This document shows, piece by piece, positions 32,574 to 42,066 of a stretch of 64,000 bases of DNA. The stretch lies in the NCBI GenBank assembly GCA_017936765.1, contig JAGBEX010000004.1:124001-188000 (forward strand). Reading direction: 5' to 3'. Position numbers and translations under genes: made by a program. Positions within the stretch are counted from its first letter, which is position 1. Each line of letters opens with the position of its first letter. The notes beneath the pieces were generated by a model that did not search any database, was not told the DNA's origin, and saw only the letters and a program-made list of their open reading frames with translations. This DNA is from Clostridia bacterium (GTDB lineage: Bacteria > Bacillota > Clostridia > Christensenellales > Aristaeellaceae).

Positions 32574-32607
32574 AAAAGCACCCATTCCACATGGAATGGG
32601 TGCTTTT
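32574..32607. terminator. Bidirectional terminator shared by the beta-helix gene and tRNA-Arg
   Basis: A 16-bp perfect stem (AAAAGCACCCATTCCA and its inverse) with a two-base apex and A/T tracts at both ends. On the minus strand it begins at the tRNA CCA end. Confidence 0.85.
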
Positions 32608-32683
32608 GGCACGCCCGGCGGGAGTCGAACCCACGGCCTACCGCTTAGGAGGCGGTCGCTCTATCCTACTGAGCTACGGGCGC
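32607..32683 (-). tRNA. tRNA-Arg (anticodon CCT), CCA encoded
   Basis: On the minus strand the 77 bases fold as a full cloverleaf: acceptor GCGCCCG with CGGGCGT (G-T first pair), D stem GCTC/GAGC, anticodon stem ACCGC/GCGGT around loop CTCCTAA (anticodon CCT, reads AGG), five-base variable loop, T stem with TTCGACT loop, discriminator G and encoded CCA. Confidence 0.96.
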
Positions 32684-32695
32684 ACAGCATGATAG

Positions 32696-32724
32696 ATTAT
32701 AGCACAGGCGGGGGAAAAGTGCAA
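32696..32724 (-). promoter_or_regulatory. Promoter of tRNA-Arg
   Basis: Minus strand: TTGCAC (32719-32724), 17-base spacer, TATAAT (32696-32701) with TGC just before it. Confidence 0.7.
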
Positions 32725-32734
32725 CGGCAAAACA

Positions 32735-33535
32735 TCAGCCCGGGCAAAGAAATGCCATGATCCGCTGGTTGAAGTCCCTGGCTTCATCATAGGCGGCGTG
32801 GCCGAGTTCATCATAAAGATGCACCGGACAGTTCAGCCTCTCGGCCAATGCCAGCGAGGCTTCGCCAGTCACGATCTTATCCTGCTTCCCGCCCAGCACC
32901 AGCACCGGGCATTGGATATCGGTCAGCCTGTCCCATGCATCGAATGTGAGGATGGAGCTGGCCAGGCGGACGAAGCGCTGGCCGTCGGCAGGCTTGACGA
33001 GGCGTTCCAGCAAAGGCAGCAGCAGGCGATAGCGGCGCACATAGGCTTCTGAATAGCCCAGGGTGATACTCTCGCGGTTGATGGTGCGCCAGTCGACGCT
33101 TTCTGCTGCGTGGATCCAGCCGCCCACCACGCGTTCAATGGTTGGGTTGACCCGGGGCGCTGTGACGCCCAGCACCAGCTTGGTCACTCGCGCCGGGTGG
33201 CGGATGGCCAGCGCCTGGGCAATCATGCCGCCCTGGGATATGCCGATCACATCAGCGCTGGCGATGTGGAGTGCCGCCATGGCCTGGGCGATATCATCGG
33301 CCAGATCCCAGATGGTGCAGCCCGCGTCGATCTGCGCCTTGCGGTCAAACACATATACGCGGTAGTCCTTGGCGAAGCAGCGATACATCCAGGCCAGGGA
33401 AAGCCCGGCACCCTTCACGCCCCGCAGGTTCAGGCCGGGGATGAGCAGCAAGGCTTTGCTTCCGGTGCCGAAGGCGGCATAGTCCATGAAGGTGTTACCC
33501 ACTTGCACCCGGGCTTCCTTTGTCTGATACAGCAT
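32735..33535 (-). CDS. Alpha/beta-fold hydrolase
   Basis: 266 residues, ATG after AAAGGAG. Alpha/beta hydrolase hallmarks: oxyanion segment LLIPGLNLRG, nucleophile elbow GISQGG (Ser in VIGISQGGMIAQAL), the acid in LVLGGKQDKIV and the final His in DELGHAAYDE. The single-domain layout and length fit lactonase- or esterase-like members of the BioH/3-oxoadipate enol-lactonase group. No signal peptide. The substrate is unknown. Its ribosome site lies directly after the terminator of the upstream gdhA gene, so it may depend on read-through or on a promoter I did not find. Confidence 0.87.
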   Translation of the reverse strand: MLYQTKEARVQVGNTFMDYAAFGTGSKALLLIPGLNLRGVKGAGLSLAWMYRCFAKDYRVYVFDRKAQIDAGCTIWDLADDIAQAMAALHIASADVIGISQGGMIAQALAIRHPARVTKLVLGVTAPRVNPTIERVVGGWIHAAESVDWRTINRESITLGYSEAYVRRYRLLLPLLERLVKPADGQRFVRLASSILTFDAWDRLTDIQCPVLVLGGKQDKIVTGEASLALAERLNCPVHLYDELGHAAYDEARDFNQRIMAFLCPG

Positions 33536-33548
33536 AGCTTCTCCTTTG

Positions 33549-33583
33549 AAAAAAGGAGCTGCTCCAATGAACAGAGCAGCTCC
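33549..33583 (-). terminator. Terminator of gdhA
   Basis: Ten-bp perfect stem (33555-33564 with 33574-33583) followed on the minus strand by six T bases. Confidence 0.85.
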
Positions 33584-33598
33584 GTGGTATTGAATGGA

Positions 33599-34945
33599 TT
33601 ACACCGCACCCTGAGCCATCATGGCGTCGGCAACCTTCAGGAAGCCAGCGATGTTGGCACCGGCGATCAGGTCGCCTTCCATGCCGTATTCCTTGGAGGC
33701 ATTGTAGCAGGCCTCGTAGATGCCCTTCATGATCTGCTGCAGCTTGGCGTCCACTTCCTCAGCGGTCCAGCTGTAGTGCATGGCGTTCTGGCTCATTTCC
33801 AGGCCGGACACGGCAACGCCGCCGGCGTTCACAGCCTTGGAGGGAGCGACCACAACGCCGTTCTCGCGCAGGTATTCCACAGCGTCCAGGGTGGTGGGCA
33901 TGTTGGAAACCTCAACGTAGTACTTGGTGCCGTTGGCTACGATGTTCTTGGCATCTTCCAGACGGACTTCGTTCTGGGTAGCGCAGGGCATGGCCACGTC
34001 CACCTTGACTTCCCAGGGCTTCTTGCCGGCGAAGAAGGGAACGCCGAACTTGTCAGCATAGTCCTGCACCTTGTCGCGGCAGGAGGCGCGCATTTCCAGC
34101 AGGTAGTTGATCTTCTCGGGGGTGTTGATGCCGTCAGCATCGTAGATGTAGCCGTCGGGGCCGGAGATGGTGACGACCTTGCCGCCCAGCTCGGTGACCT
34201 TCAGGGCAGTACCCCAGGCCACGTTGCCGAAGCCGGAAACCGCAAAGGTCTTGCCCTTGATGTCCTCGCCGAAGGTCTTGAGCATTTCAACGGTGTAGTA
34301 CACAGCGCCGAAGCCGGTGGCCTCGGGACGGATCAGGGAGCCGCCGTAGGGACGGCCCTTGCCGGTCAGCACGCCGGTGAATTCGTCGCGCAGACGCTTG
34401 TACTGGCCGAAGAGGTAGCCGATCTCGCGGGCGCCCACGCCGATGTCGCCGGCAGGCACGTCGGTATCAGCGCCGATGTGCTTCTGCAGCTCGGTCATGA
34501 AGCTCTGGCAGAAGCGCATCACTTCCATGTCGGACTTGCCGCGGGGGTCGAAGTCCGCGCCGCCCTTGCCGCCGCCCATGGGCAGGCCGGTCAGGGAGTT
34601 CTTGAGGATCTGCTCCAGGCCCAGGAACTTCAGGATGGACTGGTTGACGCTGGGATGGAAGCGCAGGCCGCCCTTGTAGGGGCCGATGGCGCTGTTGTAC
34701 TGAACGCGGTAGCCGCGGTTGACCTGCACCTTGCCCTGGTCGTCGATCCACGGCACACGGAAGGAGATGATGCGCTCAGGCTCCACAAAGCGCTCCAGCA
34801 GGCCGACCTTCTCATACTTGTCGGCATTCTTGTCGATAACGGGCTTCAGGGTGGTCAGGATCTCGGTGGCGGCCTGGAGGAACTCAGGCTCGCTGGCATA
34901 ACGGACTTTCAGGTCGTCCAAAACTCTCTGGGCATAATCGCTCAT
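33599..34945 (-). CDS. gdhA: NADP-type glutamate dehydrogenase
   Basis: 448 residues, the length of the hexameric bacterial enzyme. The glutamate-binding and catalytic segments are intact: YNSAIGPYKGGLRFHPSVN, the catalytic Lys127 in LPMGGGKGGAD and DVPAGDIGVG. The Rossmann segment reads AVSGFGNVAWGTA. It makes glutamate from 2-oxoglutarate and ammonia in the cytoplasm. NADP rather than NAD use is inferred from overall similarity to biosynthetic GdhA. A monocistronic unit: promoter at 34991-35019 and terminator directly downstream. Confidence 0.96.
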   Translation of the reverse strand: MSDYAQRVLDDLKVRYASEPEFLQAATEILTTLKPVIDKNADKYEKVGLLERFVEPERIISFRVPWIDDQGKVQVNRGYRVQYNSAIGPYKGGLRFHPSVNQSILKFLGLEQILKNSLTGLPMGGGKGGADFDPRGKSDMEVMRFCQSFMTELQKHIGADTDVPAGDIGVGAREIGYLFGQYKRLRDEFTGVLTGKGRPYGGSLIRPEATGFGAVYYTVEMLKTFGEDIKGKTFAVSGFGNVAWGTALKVTELGGKVVTISGPDGYIYDADGINTPEKINYLLEMRASCRDKVQDYADKFGVPFFAGKKPWEVKVDVAMPCATQNEVRLEDAKNIVANGTKYYVEVSNMPTTLDAVEYLRENGVVVAPSKAVNAGGVAVSGLEMSQNAMHYSWTAEEVDAKLQQIMKGIYEACYNASKEYGMEGDLIAGANIAGFLKVADAMMAQGAV

Positions 34946-34990
34946 GGTGGTAATCTCCTTTCAGTATCACAGTTTCGCTGTTCGACACTT

Positions 34991-35019
34991 ATTTTACTGC
35001 CCAATTTGCAGGATGGCAA
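34991..35019 (-). promoter_or_regulatory. Promoter of gdhA
   Basis: Minus strand: TTGCCA (35014-35019), 17-base spacer, TAAAAT (34991-34996). Confidence 0.7.
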
Positions 35020-35083
35020 CCCCAATCCTGCATTATTTATGTTTTTCTGGGAACGGATATGACTGGCGGCGGTAGGGCAGGAG

Positions 35084-35728
35084 TCAGTGGAAGGTCATGT
35101 TGTTGAAGAGGGTTTCCATGCGGGCGTTGGGGAAGCGCTCGTCCAGGGATACTTCCACGCGGTTGCTGGGGGATTCGCCTGCCTGGCGCTCCTTCCAGCG
35201 GCCAAGGGCAGCGCCGGTGACCAGCAGGTTGACCACCAGCCAGCAGGACAGCGCTGCACAGGCCAGGTGCCAGCCCTGCCCCTGCATATGGCCGAGGGCG
35301 GCTTGCAGTGCAGGCAGCACCCAGCGGATGAAGCACAGCCCCAGCGCACCCCACATCAGCGCCATGCGCAGGCTGACGCGGCCGTTGAGATGGATGTAAT
35401 GCTGGCTGTAATCCCAGGAGCGGGAGCCGAAAAAAATCTCCTGAAAGAGGCTGGTGAAGTATTCCACCACCGTTCCGGCCAGGGCGCACATCATGAACTG
35501 CTTTGTTGGCCGCCACCCGCAGGCGACCATGGCCATGACATAAATAGCCACCGCCCCCACGCCATATACCAGGCACAGCGGTCCCCACACCGTGGCCACA
35601 TGGTTTTCCCATGCGCCCTTGCGCAGCACGCACCACAGGCCCTCGACAATAAATCCCAGCACGCTGCCTGCCATGAATACCCAGAACAGGCTGGCGTAGT
35701 TCATCCGTTTGTCATGGAGCTGCTTCAT
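35084..35728 (-). CDS. CmpB-type membrane protein (putative ABC-transporter type IV family)
   Basis: 214 residues starting MKQLHDKRMNYASLF after AAAGGATGATGACC. Five to six membrane helices; the segment VWGPLCLVYGVGA and the later VEYFTSLFQEIFFGSRSWDYS match the PF06541-type family annotated as putative ABC transporter permease in Firmicutes. The C-terminal 40 residues are polar and cytoplasmic. No ATPase or binding protein is nearby, and the family's function is not established. It is alone between gdhA and a divergent MATE gene. Confidence 0.82.
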   Translation of the reverse strand: MKQLHDKRMNYASLFWVFMAGSVLGFIVEGLWCVLRKGAWENHVATVWGPLCLVYGVGAVAIYVMAMVACGWRPTKQFMMCALAGTVVEYFTSLFQEIFFGSRSWDYSQHYIHLNGRVSLRMALMWGALGLCFIRWVLPALQAALGHMQGQGWHLACAALSCWLVVNLLVTGAALGRWKERQAGESPSNRVEVSLDERFPNARMETLFNNMTFH

Positions 35729-35832
35729 TGGTCATCATCCTTTCTGTGATGATGGAAGCATAGCACCGCCGGGTGAATTGAGCATGAACACCAGTATGTT
35801 CTCAATGGGGTGAAAAATCATTGAATTTGTCA

Positions 35833-35861
35833 TTTACTGCCCGTGTTTTATCAATTATAAT
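35833..35861 (+). promoter_or_regulatory. Promoter of the MATE/GH42 unit
   Basis: TTTACT (35833-35838), 17-base spacer, TATAAT (35856-35861). The rest of the 218-base gap holds only a weak six-base inverted repeat near 35778-35808. Confidence 0.55.
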
Positions 35862-35946
35862 ACTCTGTGTAAAATGGGCCATGCGCCGCAGCAGAGAGCT
35901 GTGACGGCAGGCATGATTGTTGTAGAAAAGGTCAGGAGAAGGATTT

Positions 35947-37341
35947 ATGCTGAAGGGTATCATAAAAAAGAAACGGGTGGAGGCTTCGGACAGGCGGTGG
36001 CAGGGGGACATGACGGAAGGGAATCCCTTCAGCCTGATGATCCGGTTTGCGCTGCCGCTGTTTATTGGCAACCTGTTCCAGCTGTTTTACAATCTGGTGG
36101 ACTCCATTGTGGTGGGCAATTATGTGGGCAAGAGCGCCCTGGCTGCGGTGGGCGCCTGTGCAACGCCCAGCTATCTGTTCGTATCGCTGAGCCTGGGCTT
36201 TGCCACGGGTCTTGGCATTCTGGTGGCCCAGTTCTATGGCGCTAAGGATCACCGGAATGTGCAGGCGGTGATCAACAACGCCATGGTGATCCTGGGTACC
36301 ATCGCCTCGGCGCTGAGCCTGCTGGGGCTGGTGGGATCTCCGGCGCTTTTGCGGCTGCTGGGTACGCCGGAGGACATCATGGCGGATGCTGTGGTGTATA
36401 TGCGGGTGACCTGCCTGGGCGTGATCGCAACGGCGTTCTACAACGGCCTGTCCATGATCCTCCGCGCGCTGGGCGATTCCAGAACGCCGCTGTTTTTCCT
36501 CATTGCTTCCAGCCTTTTGCACATCGTGCTGGATCTGCTCTTTGTGATCTATTTCCACATGGAGGTGCTGGGGGTGGCGCTGTCCACCGTGATCTCCCAG
36601 GCCATCTCCGCTGTTGCGCTGTTTATGTACGTGAATCGGCGCAACGAGTATTTCTGCTTTTCCAAGAGTACCTTCCGGCTTGATAGGGAGATCATCATCA
36701 AGTCCCTGCGGCTGGGTGTTCCGCTGGCGCTGCAGTCCTCGGTGGTGACCATTTCGGTGCTGGTGGTGCAGGGCTATGTCAATTCCTTTGGCGATACGGT
36801 CATCGCTGCCAACACCGTCACCAAGCGCGTGGACGACTTTGCCATGACCTTCTTCAATGCGCTGGGATCAGCGCTGAGCATCTTTGCCGGGCAGAACATC
36901 GGCGCAGGGAAGATCGACCGCGTCAAGTCCGCCCATTGGCAGATGCTGTTCTCGGCCTTTGCGGTGTGCATCGTGCTGATCCCCGTGGCCTTCCTCTTTG
37001 GCGGGGAGATCACCCGCCTGTTTGTGAAGGAGCAGGATGTGATCGACATCGGCGGCAGGGCATTGACCTTCACCGCACCGTGCTACCTGGGCCTGGCCAT
37101 TACGCTGATCACCCGCGCCTTCCTGAACGGCTGCGGTGATACGCTGTTCTCTTTGATCAACGCGTTCACGGAGATCGCCTGCCGCGTGGTTTATACGCTG
37201 ATCCTGATGAGCTTCCCGGCGGTGGGCTGCTGGGGCGTGTGGTATACTACCGGCGCCACCTGGGTGACCAATGCCGTGGTGTGCCTGATCCGCTATTTCG
37301 GCGGCAAGTGGAAAATGAAGGGCGTTGTGAAAACGGCCTGA
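35947..37341 (+). CDS. MATE-family efflux transporter
   Basis: 464 residues, ATG after AGGAGAAGG. Twelve membrane helices are expected in two six-helix halves; the N-terminal half opens with PLFIGNLFQLFYNLVDSIVVGNYVG, a standard MATE signature, and the second half repeats it as PLALQSSVVTISVLVVQGYVNSFG. Such proteins export drugs or metabolites by Na+ or H+ antiport in the cytoplasmic membrane. The first 25 residues are basic and cytoplasmic. It is followed 31 bases later by a GH42 gene, so a role in exporting or balancing a sugar-related compound is possible but unproven. Confidence 0.93.
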   Translation: MLKGIIKKKRVEASDRRWQGDMTEGNPFSLMIRFALPLFIGNLFQLFYNLVDSIVVGNYVGKSALAAVGACATPSYLFVSLSLGFATGLGILVAQFYGAKDHRNVQAVINNAMVILGTIASALSLLGLVGSPALLRLLGTPEDIMADAVVYMRVTCLGVIATAFYNGLSMILRALGDSRTPLFFLIASSLLHIVLDLLFVIYFHMEVLGVALSTVISQAISAVALFMYVNRRNEYFCFSKSTFRLDREIIIKSLRLGVPLALQSSVVTISVLVVQGYVNSFGDTVIAANTVTKRVDDFAMTFFNALGSALSIFAGQNIGAGKIDRVKSAHWQMLFSAFAVCIVLIPVAFLFGGEITRLFVKEQDVIDIGGRALTFTAPCYLGLAITLITRAFLNGCGDTLFSLINAFTEIACRVVYTLILMSFPAVGCWGVWYTTGATWVTNAVVCLIRYFGGKWKMKGVVKTA

Positions 37342-37372
37342 CAGCCCCCTGGTGGGGAGAAGGAGAAAAAGC

Positions 37373-39424
37373 ATGAGACAAGCACAGAAGTTTTGCTGGC
37401 CTGCGCTGACCATGGGCGTGTGCTATTATCCTGAGCAATGGGATGAATCCCTTTGGCGCAGCGATTTGCAGCGCATGAAAAAAGCCGGGATCACGGTGAT
37501 TCGCGTGGCTGAGTTTGCCTGGAGCAAGTTTGAGGAAAACGAGGGGGAGTTCACCTTCGATTTCTTCGATCGCTTCCTGGCATTGTGTGTGGAAGAGGAG
37601 ATGCAGGTCATTTTCTCCACCCCCACGGCCACGCCGCCGGCCTGGCTCACGGAAAAGTACCCGGAGGTACTCAATGCCACCAAGGAGGGCGTGCTTTACC
37701 GCCACGGCCTGCGCAGGCATTATAATTACAATTCGCCGGTGTACCAGCAGCTGTGCGCCCGCATCGTGGAGCAGCTGGCAATCCACTATGGGCAGCACCC
37801 GGCCATCATTGGCTGGCAGATCGACAACGAGCTGAACTGCGAGGTGGATGAGTTCTATTCCCAGGCGGACGACGATGCCTTCCGGGTGTGGGTCAGGGAC
37901 AAGTATCAGACCCTGCCGGAGCTGAACAAGGCCTGGGGTACGGCCTTCTGGAACCAGGGCTACACGGACTGGCAGCAGGTGCATCTGCCCCGCCCCACGG
38001 TGCGAGGCACCATCAATCCCCATCTGCATCTGGACTACCTGCGGTTCATCTCGGCAAGTGCGGTGCGGTTCTGCACCATGCAGTCGGAGATCCTGCGCCG
38101 CCATCTGCGCAAGGGCTGCTTTATCACCACCAACGGCCTGTTCGATTATGTGGACAACCACCGCATGACCGACGAGGCGCTGGACATTTACAGCTACGAC
38201 TCCTATCCGGATTTTGCCTTCGAGCTGGGCAGAACCATTGACCACAACGATCTGAACGACCGCTCCTGGTCCATGAAGCTGACCAATGTGCGGGCGATCT
38301 CGCCGAACTTCATGATCATGGAGCAGCAGTCCGGCGGCAATGGCTGGACCACCCGCCTGGAGGCTCCTGCGCCTCGGCCTGGCCAACTGACCCTGTGGGC
38401 GATGCAGAGCCTTGCCCACGGCGCGGACTGCATTTCCTTCTTCCGCTGGCGCACCAGCATCATGGGTACGGAGATCTACTGGCACGGCATTCTGGACTAT
38501 GACAACCGGGACAATCGCCGCCTGGGCGAGGTGGCGCAGGTGGGCGAAATGCTCCGCAAGCTGCAGCCCCTGTGCGGCGCGGCACACAAGGCAGCCTTTG
38601 GCGTGATCCGCGATTACGACAACGAATGGGATGCCCGGGTGGATGCCTGGCACGGCCGCATGCACGATCCCAGCCGCTGGGAGATCTTCGAGGGCGCCCA
38701 GCGCAGCCATGCCCCCTATGATGAGGTGTGGCTGGGCATGGATACCGAGGTGGCCGAGCTGGCCAAGTACCAGGTGCTGATCTACCCCCATGCGGTGATC
38801 ATGACGGAGGCGCGGGCAAAGCTGCTGGAAGACTATGTGCAGCAGGGCGGCACGCTGATCATCGGCTGCCGCACCGGCTACAAGGATGCGACCGGCAAGT
38901 GCGTCATGCTGCCCCAGCCCGGGCTGCTGGGCAAGCTTTCCGGCAGCGACGTGACGGACTTCACCTTTGCCAGCCCGGCAGAGGAAGCGCCCACCATCCT
39001 CTGGGATGGGGAAGCGCTGCCTGCTCCGATCTTTGCGGACATCCTCCATCCTGCGGAGGACACGAAGGTGCTGGCCTGCCACAATACCAGCTACTTCAAG
39101 GGTCAGCCCGCGCTAACGGAGCATCCCTATGGCGCAGGCCGGGTGCTGCACTGGGGCGCAGGCTTCTCCGCAGCGGCGGTGCGCAAGCTATTGAGCTACA
39201 CCGGCGTGGCAGAACCCTTCCGGGATGTGGCGCAGCTGCCGGAGAATGTGGAGCTGGTGGTGCGCGAAAAGGACGGCAAGCAATATCTGTTTGTGCTGAA
39301 CTACAAGTCCTGGACGGAGACCATCCGCCTGCAAAAGCCGATGAAATCGCTGCTGAGCGGCGAGGTGCGCCAGGGCGAGGTGGCACTTCCTGCCTATGGC
39401 GTGGACGTGTTTGAAATGAACTGA
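37373..39424 (+). CDS. Beta-galactosidase, glycoside hydrolase family 42
   Basis: 683 residues from MRQAQKFCW after AGAAGGAG. The (beta/alpha)8 domain begins GVCYYPEQW and contains the acid/base Glu153 in WQIDNELNCE and the nucleophile Glu317 in FMIMEQQSG. It is followed by the trimerisation domain (about 400-600, with YQVLIYPHAVIM and GGTLIIGCRTG) and a small C-terminal beta domain. No signal peptide, so it hydrolyses imported beta-galactosides such as galacto-oligosaccharides from plant galactan. Probably co-transcribed with the MATE gene and ended by a strong terminator. Confidence 0.94.
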   Translation: MRQAQKFCWPALTMGVCYYPEQWDESLWRSDLQRMKKAGITVIRVAEFAWSKFEENEGEFTFDFFDRFLALCVEEEMQVIFSTPTATPPAWLTEKYPEVLNATKEGVLYRHGLRRHYNYNSPVYQQLCARIVEQLAIHYGQHPAIIGWQIDNELNCEVDEFYSQADDDAFRVWVRDKYQTLPELNKAWGTAFWNQGYTDWQQVHLPRPTVRGTINPHLHLDYLRFISASAVRFCTMQSEILRRHLRKGCFITTNGLFDYVDNHRMTDEALDIYSYDSYPDFAFELGRTIDHNDLNDRSWSMKLTNVRAISPNFMIMEQQSGGNGWTTRLEAPAPRPGQLTLWAMQSLAHGADCISFFRWRTSIMGTEIYWHGILDYDNRDNRRLGEVAQVGEMLRKLQPLCGAAHKAAFGVIRDYDNEWDARVDAWHGRMHDPSRWEIFEGAQRSHAPYDEVWLGMDTEVAELAKYQVLIYPHAVIMTEARAKLLEDYVQQGGTLIIGCRTGYKDATGKCVMLPQPGLLGKLSGSDVTDFTFASPAEEAPTILWDGEALPAPIFADILHPAEDTKVLACHNTSYFKGQPALTEHPYGAGRVLHWGAGFSAAAVRKLLSYTGVAEPFRDVAQLPENVELVVREKDGKQYLFVLNYKSWTETIRLQKPMKSLLSGEVRQGEVALPAYGVDVFEMN

Positions 39425-39442
39425 GAATAGTGCAGCAAAGCA

Positions 39443-39477
39443 AAACACCATGCAACGGATATCGTTGCATGGTGTTT
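39443..39477. terminator. Bidirectional terminator between GH42 and pheT
   Basis: A perfect 15-bp stem (39443-39457 with 39463-39477) with a five-base loop, flanked by A and T tracts, between converging genes. Confidence 0.88.
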
Positions 39478-39519
39478 CTTTATGCCGATGCGGCAGGTGT
39501 TATTGAAGATTCAGCTGCC

Positions 39520-41913
39520 TCAGGCGCGGATCACGGCGTTGTACTTTTCAGCGGCGATCTTCTGGATCTTTTCCATGGCCTTGGCGACTTCAGCCTCGGT
39601 GAGGGTGCGATCGGCACCGCGGAGGATGAAGGAGAAGGCCACGGACTTCATGTTCTCGCCCAGGGCGGCGCTGCGGTAAACGTCGAACATCTTGGCGTCC
39701 TCCAGGATGGGGCCGGCGGCCTTGGCCATGTCAGCCAGCAGGGGACCGACGTGGGTATCCTCGCTCATCACCAGGGAGAGGTCGCGGGTCACGGCGGGGT
39801 AGCGGGGCATGGGCTTCACAGCGCCCATGGGCTTGCGCATACGGGCCAGCTGCGCCATGTCCAGCTCGGCAATATAGGCGCGGGCAGTCATGTCGAACTC
39901 CTCGCGCACGGCGGGATGCACCTCGCCCAGGCAGCACACGCGCTCGTCACCGGCCATCAGCACAGCCTTGCGGCCGGGATGCAGATAGCTCTCGCCACGG
40001 GCTTCCACGGTGGTCTCGATGCCCAGGGTGGCCAGCAGGCGTTCCACCACACCGCGCAGGGTGAAGAAGTCCTCTTCCTTGCCATACACGCCCAGACAAA
40101 GCTTCTGGGTCTCGGTGGGCAGGTTCTCCTCGGTGCGGTTGTCGGCATCGAACACGGCGGCGATCTCGAAGAGACGAGCAGCGTCGTTGTTGTGGTTCAT
40201 GTTCAGGGCCAGGGTGGAGAGCATATCGGGGGCCAGGGTGGTGCGCATCACGCTGGTGTCCTCGCCCAGGGGATTGCGGATGGGCAGCTGGCACAGGCGG
40301 GGATCATCCTCACCCATGTCCAGCTTCATAACCGTTTTGGGGCTGACGAAGGAGAAGTTCATGATCTCATAGAACCCCATGCCGGTGAGGCAGGCGGAGA
40401 CCTCGTCCTTCAGGCGCATACGCTCGGAGCGGCCACCGGGCGTGGTCTCGCCGCGCAGCAGGGTGGAGGGGATCTTGTCGTAGCCGAAGACGCGCAGGGC
40501 TTCTTCGCTGAGGTCGGCCTCGCCGTCCACATCCTGGCGGTAGTCAGGCACGGTCACGGTGAGCTGATCGCCGTTGCGCTCCACGCCGAAGTGCAGATCC
40601 TTCAGGATGCGCACGATGTCTTCGGCAGGGATGTCCACGCCGGTGCGGTGGGCAATACGCTGGCAGGAGCCGGTGATGACCTGCTCCTTGGCGGGTTCGG
40701 GATAAATGTCGATGATGCCGGAGACCACATCGCCAGCGTCCAGCTCGCCCACCATCTGGCAGGCGCGCTGCATGGCTTCCATGGCGGTCTTGACGGACAC
40801 GCCCTTCTCGAAGCGGCCGGAGGACTCGGTGCGGATGCCCAGGGCGCGGCTGGTGACGCGGGTGGCGGCACGGTCGAACACGGCGCACTCGAACATCATG
40901 GTGTGGGTCTTTTCGGTGATCTCGGACTCTTCACCGCCCATGATGCCAGCCACGCAGGAGGGCTTCTGAGCGTCGCAGATCACCAGCTGACCGGGGGTCA
41001 GGTCGTGCTGCTTGCCGTCCAGGGTGGTGATGTGTTCACCCTCGGTGGCCTTGCGCACGATGATGTGGTGGCCTTCCACCATGTCCAGGTCAAAGGCGTG
41101 CATGGGGTGGCCGGTCTCCAGCATGATGAAGTTGGTGATGTCCACCACGTTGTTGATGGAGCGCATACCGGCACCGTTGAGGTACTTGCGCAGCCACATG
41201 GGGCTGGGGCCAACGCGCACATCCTTGATGACGCGGGCAATGTAACGGGGGCAGAGGTCGGTGGCTTCCACATCCACCTTCACATAGTCGTGGATGTCGC
41301 CGCCGCACTCCTTCACGGTGATCTCGGGCTTGGTGAAGGTGGTGCCGCAGGCCACGGCGGTCTCGCGGGCAATGCCCCACACGCTCAGGCAGTCCGGGCG
41401 GTTGGCCAGCACTTCAAAGTCCATCACGGTGTCTTCGATGCCCAGGATGGGCTTCACATCGGCACCCAGGGGATATTCCTCGTTGAAGATCAGCAGGCCA
41501 GCCGCACCCACATGGGGGTACAGCTCCACCGGCACGCCCAGCTCGTCGCCGCCGCAGAGCATACCCTCGCTGGCCACGCCGCGGAGCTTGCCCTTCTTGA
41601 TCTTGATGCCGCCGGGCAGCTTGGCGCCGATCTTGGCCACAGGCACCAGGATGCCCGCCTCGCAGTTGGGAGCGCCGCAGACGATGTTCAGGGGTTCCTC
41701 TTCGCCCACGTCCACAGTAGTCACGTGCAGATGATCGGAATCGGGATGCGGCTCGCAGGTCAGCACGCGACCCACTACCACGTTCTCGATCTCGGCACCC
41801 AGCTCTTCATAGCCTTCCACGCCGTTGCCGATCATGATCATTTTATTCTGGTATTCTTCAGCAGAAACAGGAATATCCGCATATTCCTTGATCCATTGCA
41901 TAGGTACCTTCAT
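39520..41913 (-). CDS. pheT: Phenylalanine--tRNA ligase beta subunit
   Basis: 797 residues from MKVPMQWIKEY, after AAAGGAGG. Full-length bacterial PheT: N-terminal tRNA-binding (EMAP/OB) domain with HPDSDHLHVTTVDVG and NIVCGAPN (about 40-150), B3/B4 editing domain, B5 domains, the PheRS beta core with a LTGMGFYEIMNFSF segment, and the C-terminal FDX-ACB anticodon-binding domain (PRYPAVTRDLSLVM onward). It forms an alpha2-beta2 enzyme with PheS, encoded upstream. A 150-base spacer with hairpin repeats separates the two genes, which is long for this operon. Confidence 0.97.
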   Translation of the reverse strand: MKVPMQWIKEYADIPVSAEEYQNKMIMIGNGVEGYEELGAEIENVVVGRVLTCEPHPDSDHLHVTTVDVGEEEPLNIVCGAPNCEAGILVPVAKIGAKLPGGIKIKKGKLRGVASEGMLCGGDELGVPVELYPHVGAAGLLIFNEEYPLGADVKPILGIEDTVMDFEVLANRPDCLSVWGIARETAVACGTTFTKPEITVKECGGDIHDYVKVDVEATDLCPRYIARVIKDVRVGPSPMWLRKYLNGAGMRSINNVVDITNFIMLETGHPMHAFDLDMVEGHHIIVRKATEGEHITTLDGKQHDLTPGQLVICDAQKPSCVAGIMGGEESEITEKTHTMMFECAVFDRAATRVTSRALGIRTESSGRFEKGVSVKTAMEAMQRACQMVGELDAGDVVSGIIDIYPEPAKEQVITGSCQRIAHRTGVDIPAEDIVRILKDLHFGVERNGDQLTVTVPDYRQDVDGEADLSEEALRVFGYDKIPSTLLRGETTPGGRSERMRLKDEVSACLTGMGFYEIMNFSFVSPKTVMKLDMGEDDPRLCQLPIRNPLGEDTSVMRTTLAPDMLSTLALNMNHNNDAARLFEIAAVFDADNRTEENLPTETQKLCLGVYGKEEDFFTLRGVVERLLATLGIETTVEARGESYLHPGRKAVLMAGDERVCCLGEVHPAVREEFDMTARAYIAELDMAQLARMRKPMGAVKPMPRYPAVTRDLSLVMSEDTHVGPLLADMAKAAGPILEDAKMFDVYRSAALGENMKSVAFSFILRGADRTLTEAEVAKAMEKIQKIAAEKYNAVIRA

Positions 41914-41984
41914 CGGTACTCCTCCTTTATCATGTACCATGCGCATCTTGCCCAACAGGGCATCATGCCGCATCGCAAAACGGG

Positions 41985-42063
41985 ATTCTTAAGGGTCGAA
42001 GACCCTTGAGCGGGTTGTCAGGGCAGCGCCCTGACCGGAGTCCAGAGGCAGAGCCTCTGGCGT
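41985..42063. repeat. GC-rich hairpin repeat cluster 3, inside the pheST operon
   Basis: Three hairpins with cores AAGGGTCGAAGACCCTT, CAGGGCAGCGCCCTG and CCAGAGGCAGAGCCTCTGG, joined by GAGCGGGTTGT and ACCGGAGT linkers. The modules recur at 62630-62740 (same modules in the opposite strand sense) and 62858-62945. Confidence 0.8.
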
Positions 42064-42066
42064 CGT

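Noticed and set aside
35778..35808. Inverted repeat ATTGAG...CTCAAT upstream of the CmpB-type gene
   Set aside because: Arms match for six bases only and no regulator is adjacent; too weak to call an operator.
39430..42009. Plus-strand open frame of 859 codons
   Set aside because: Exact antisense shadow of pheT.
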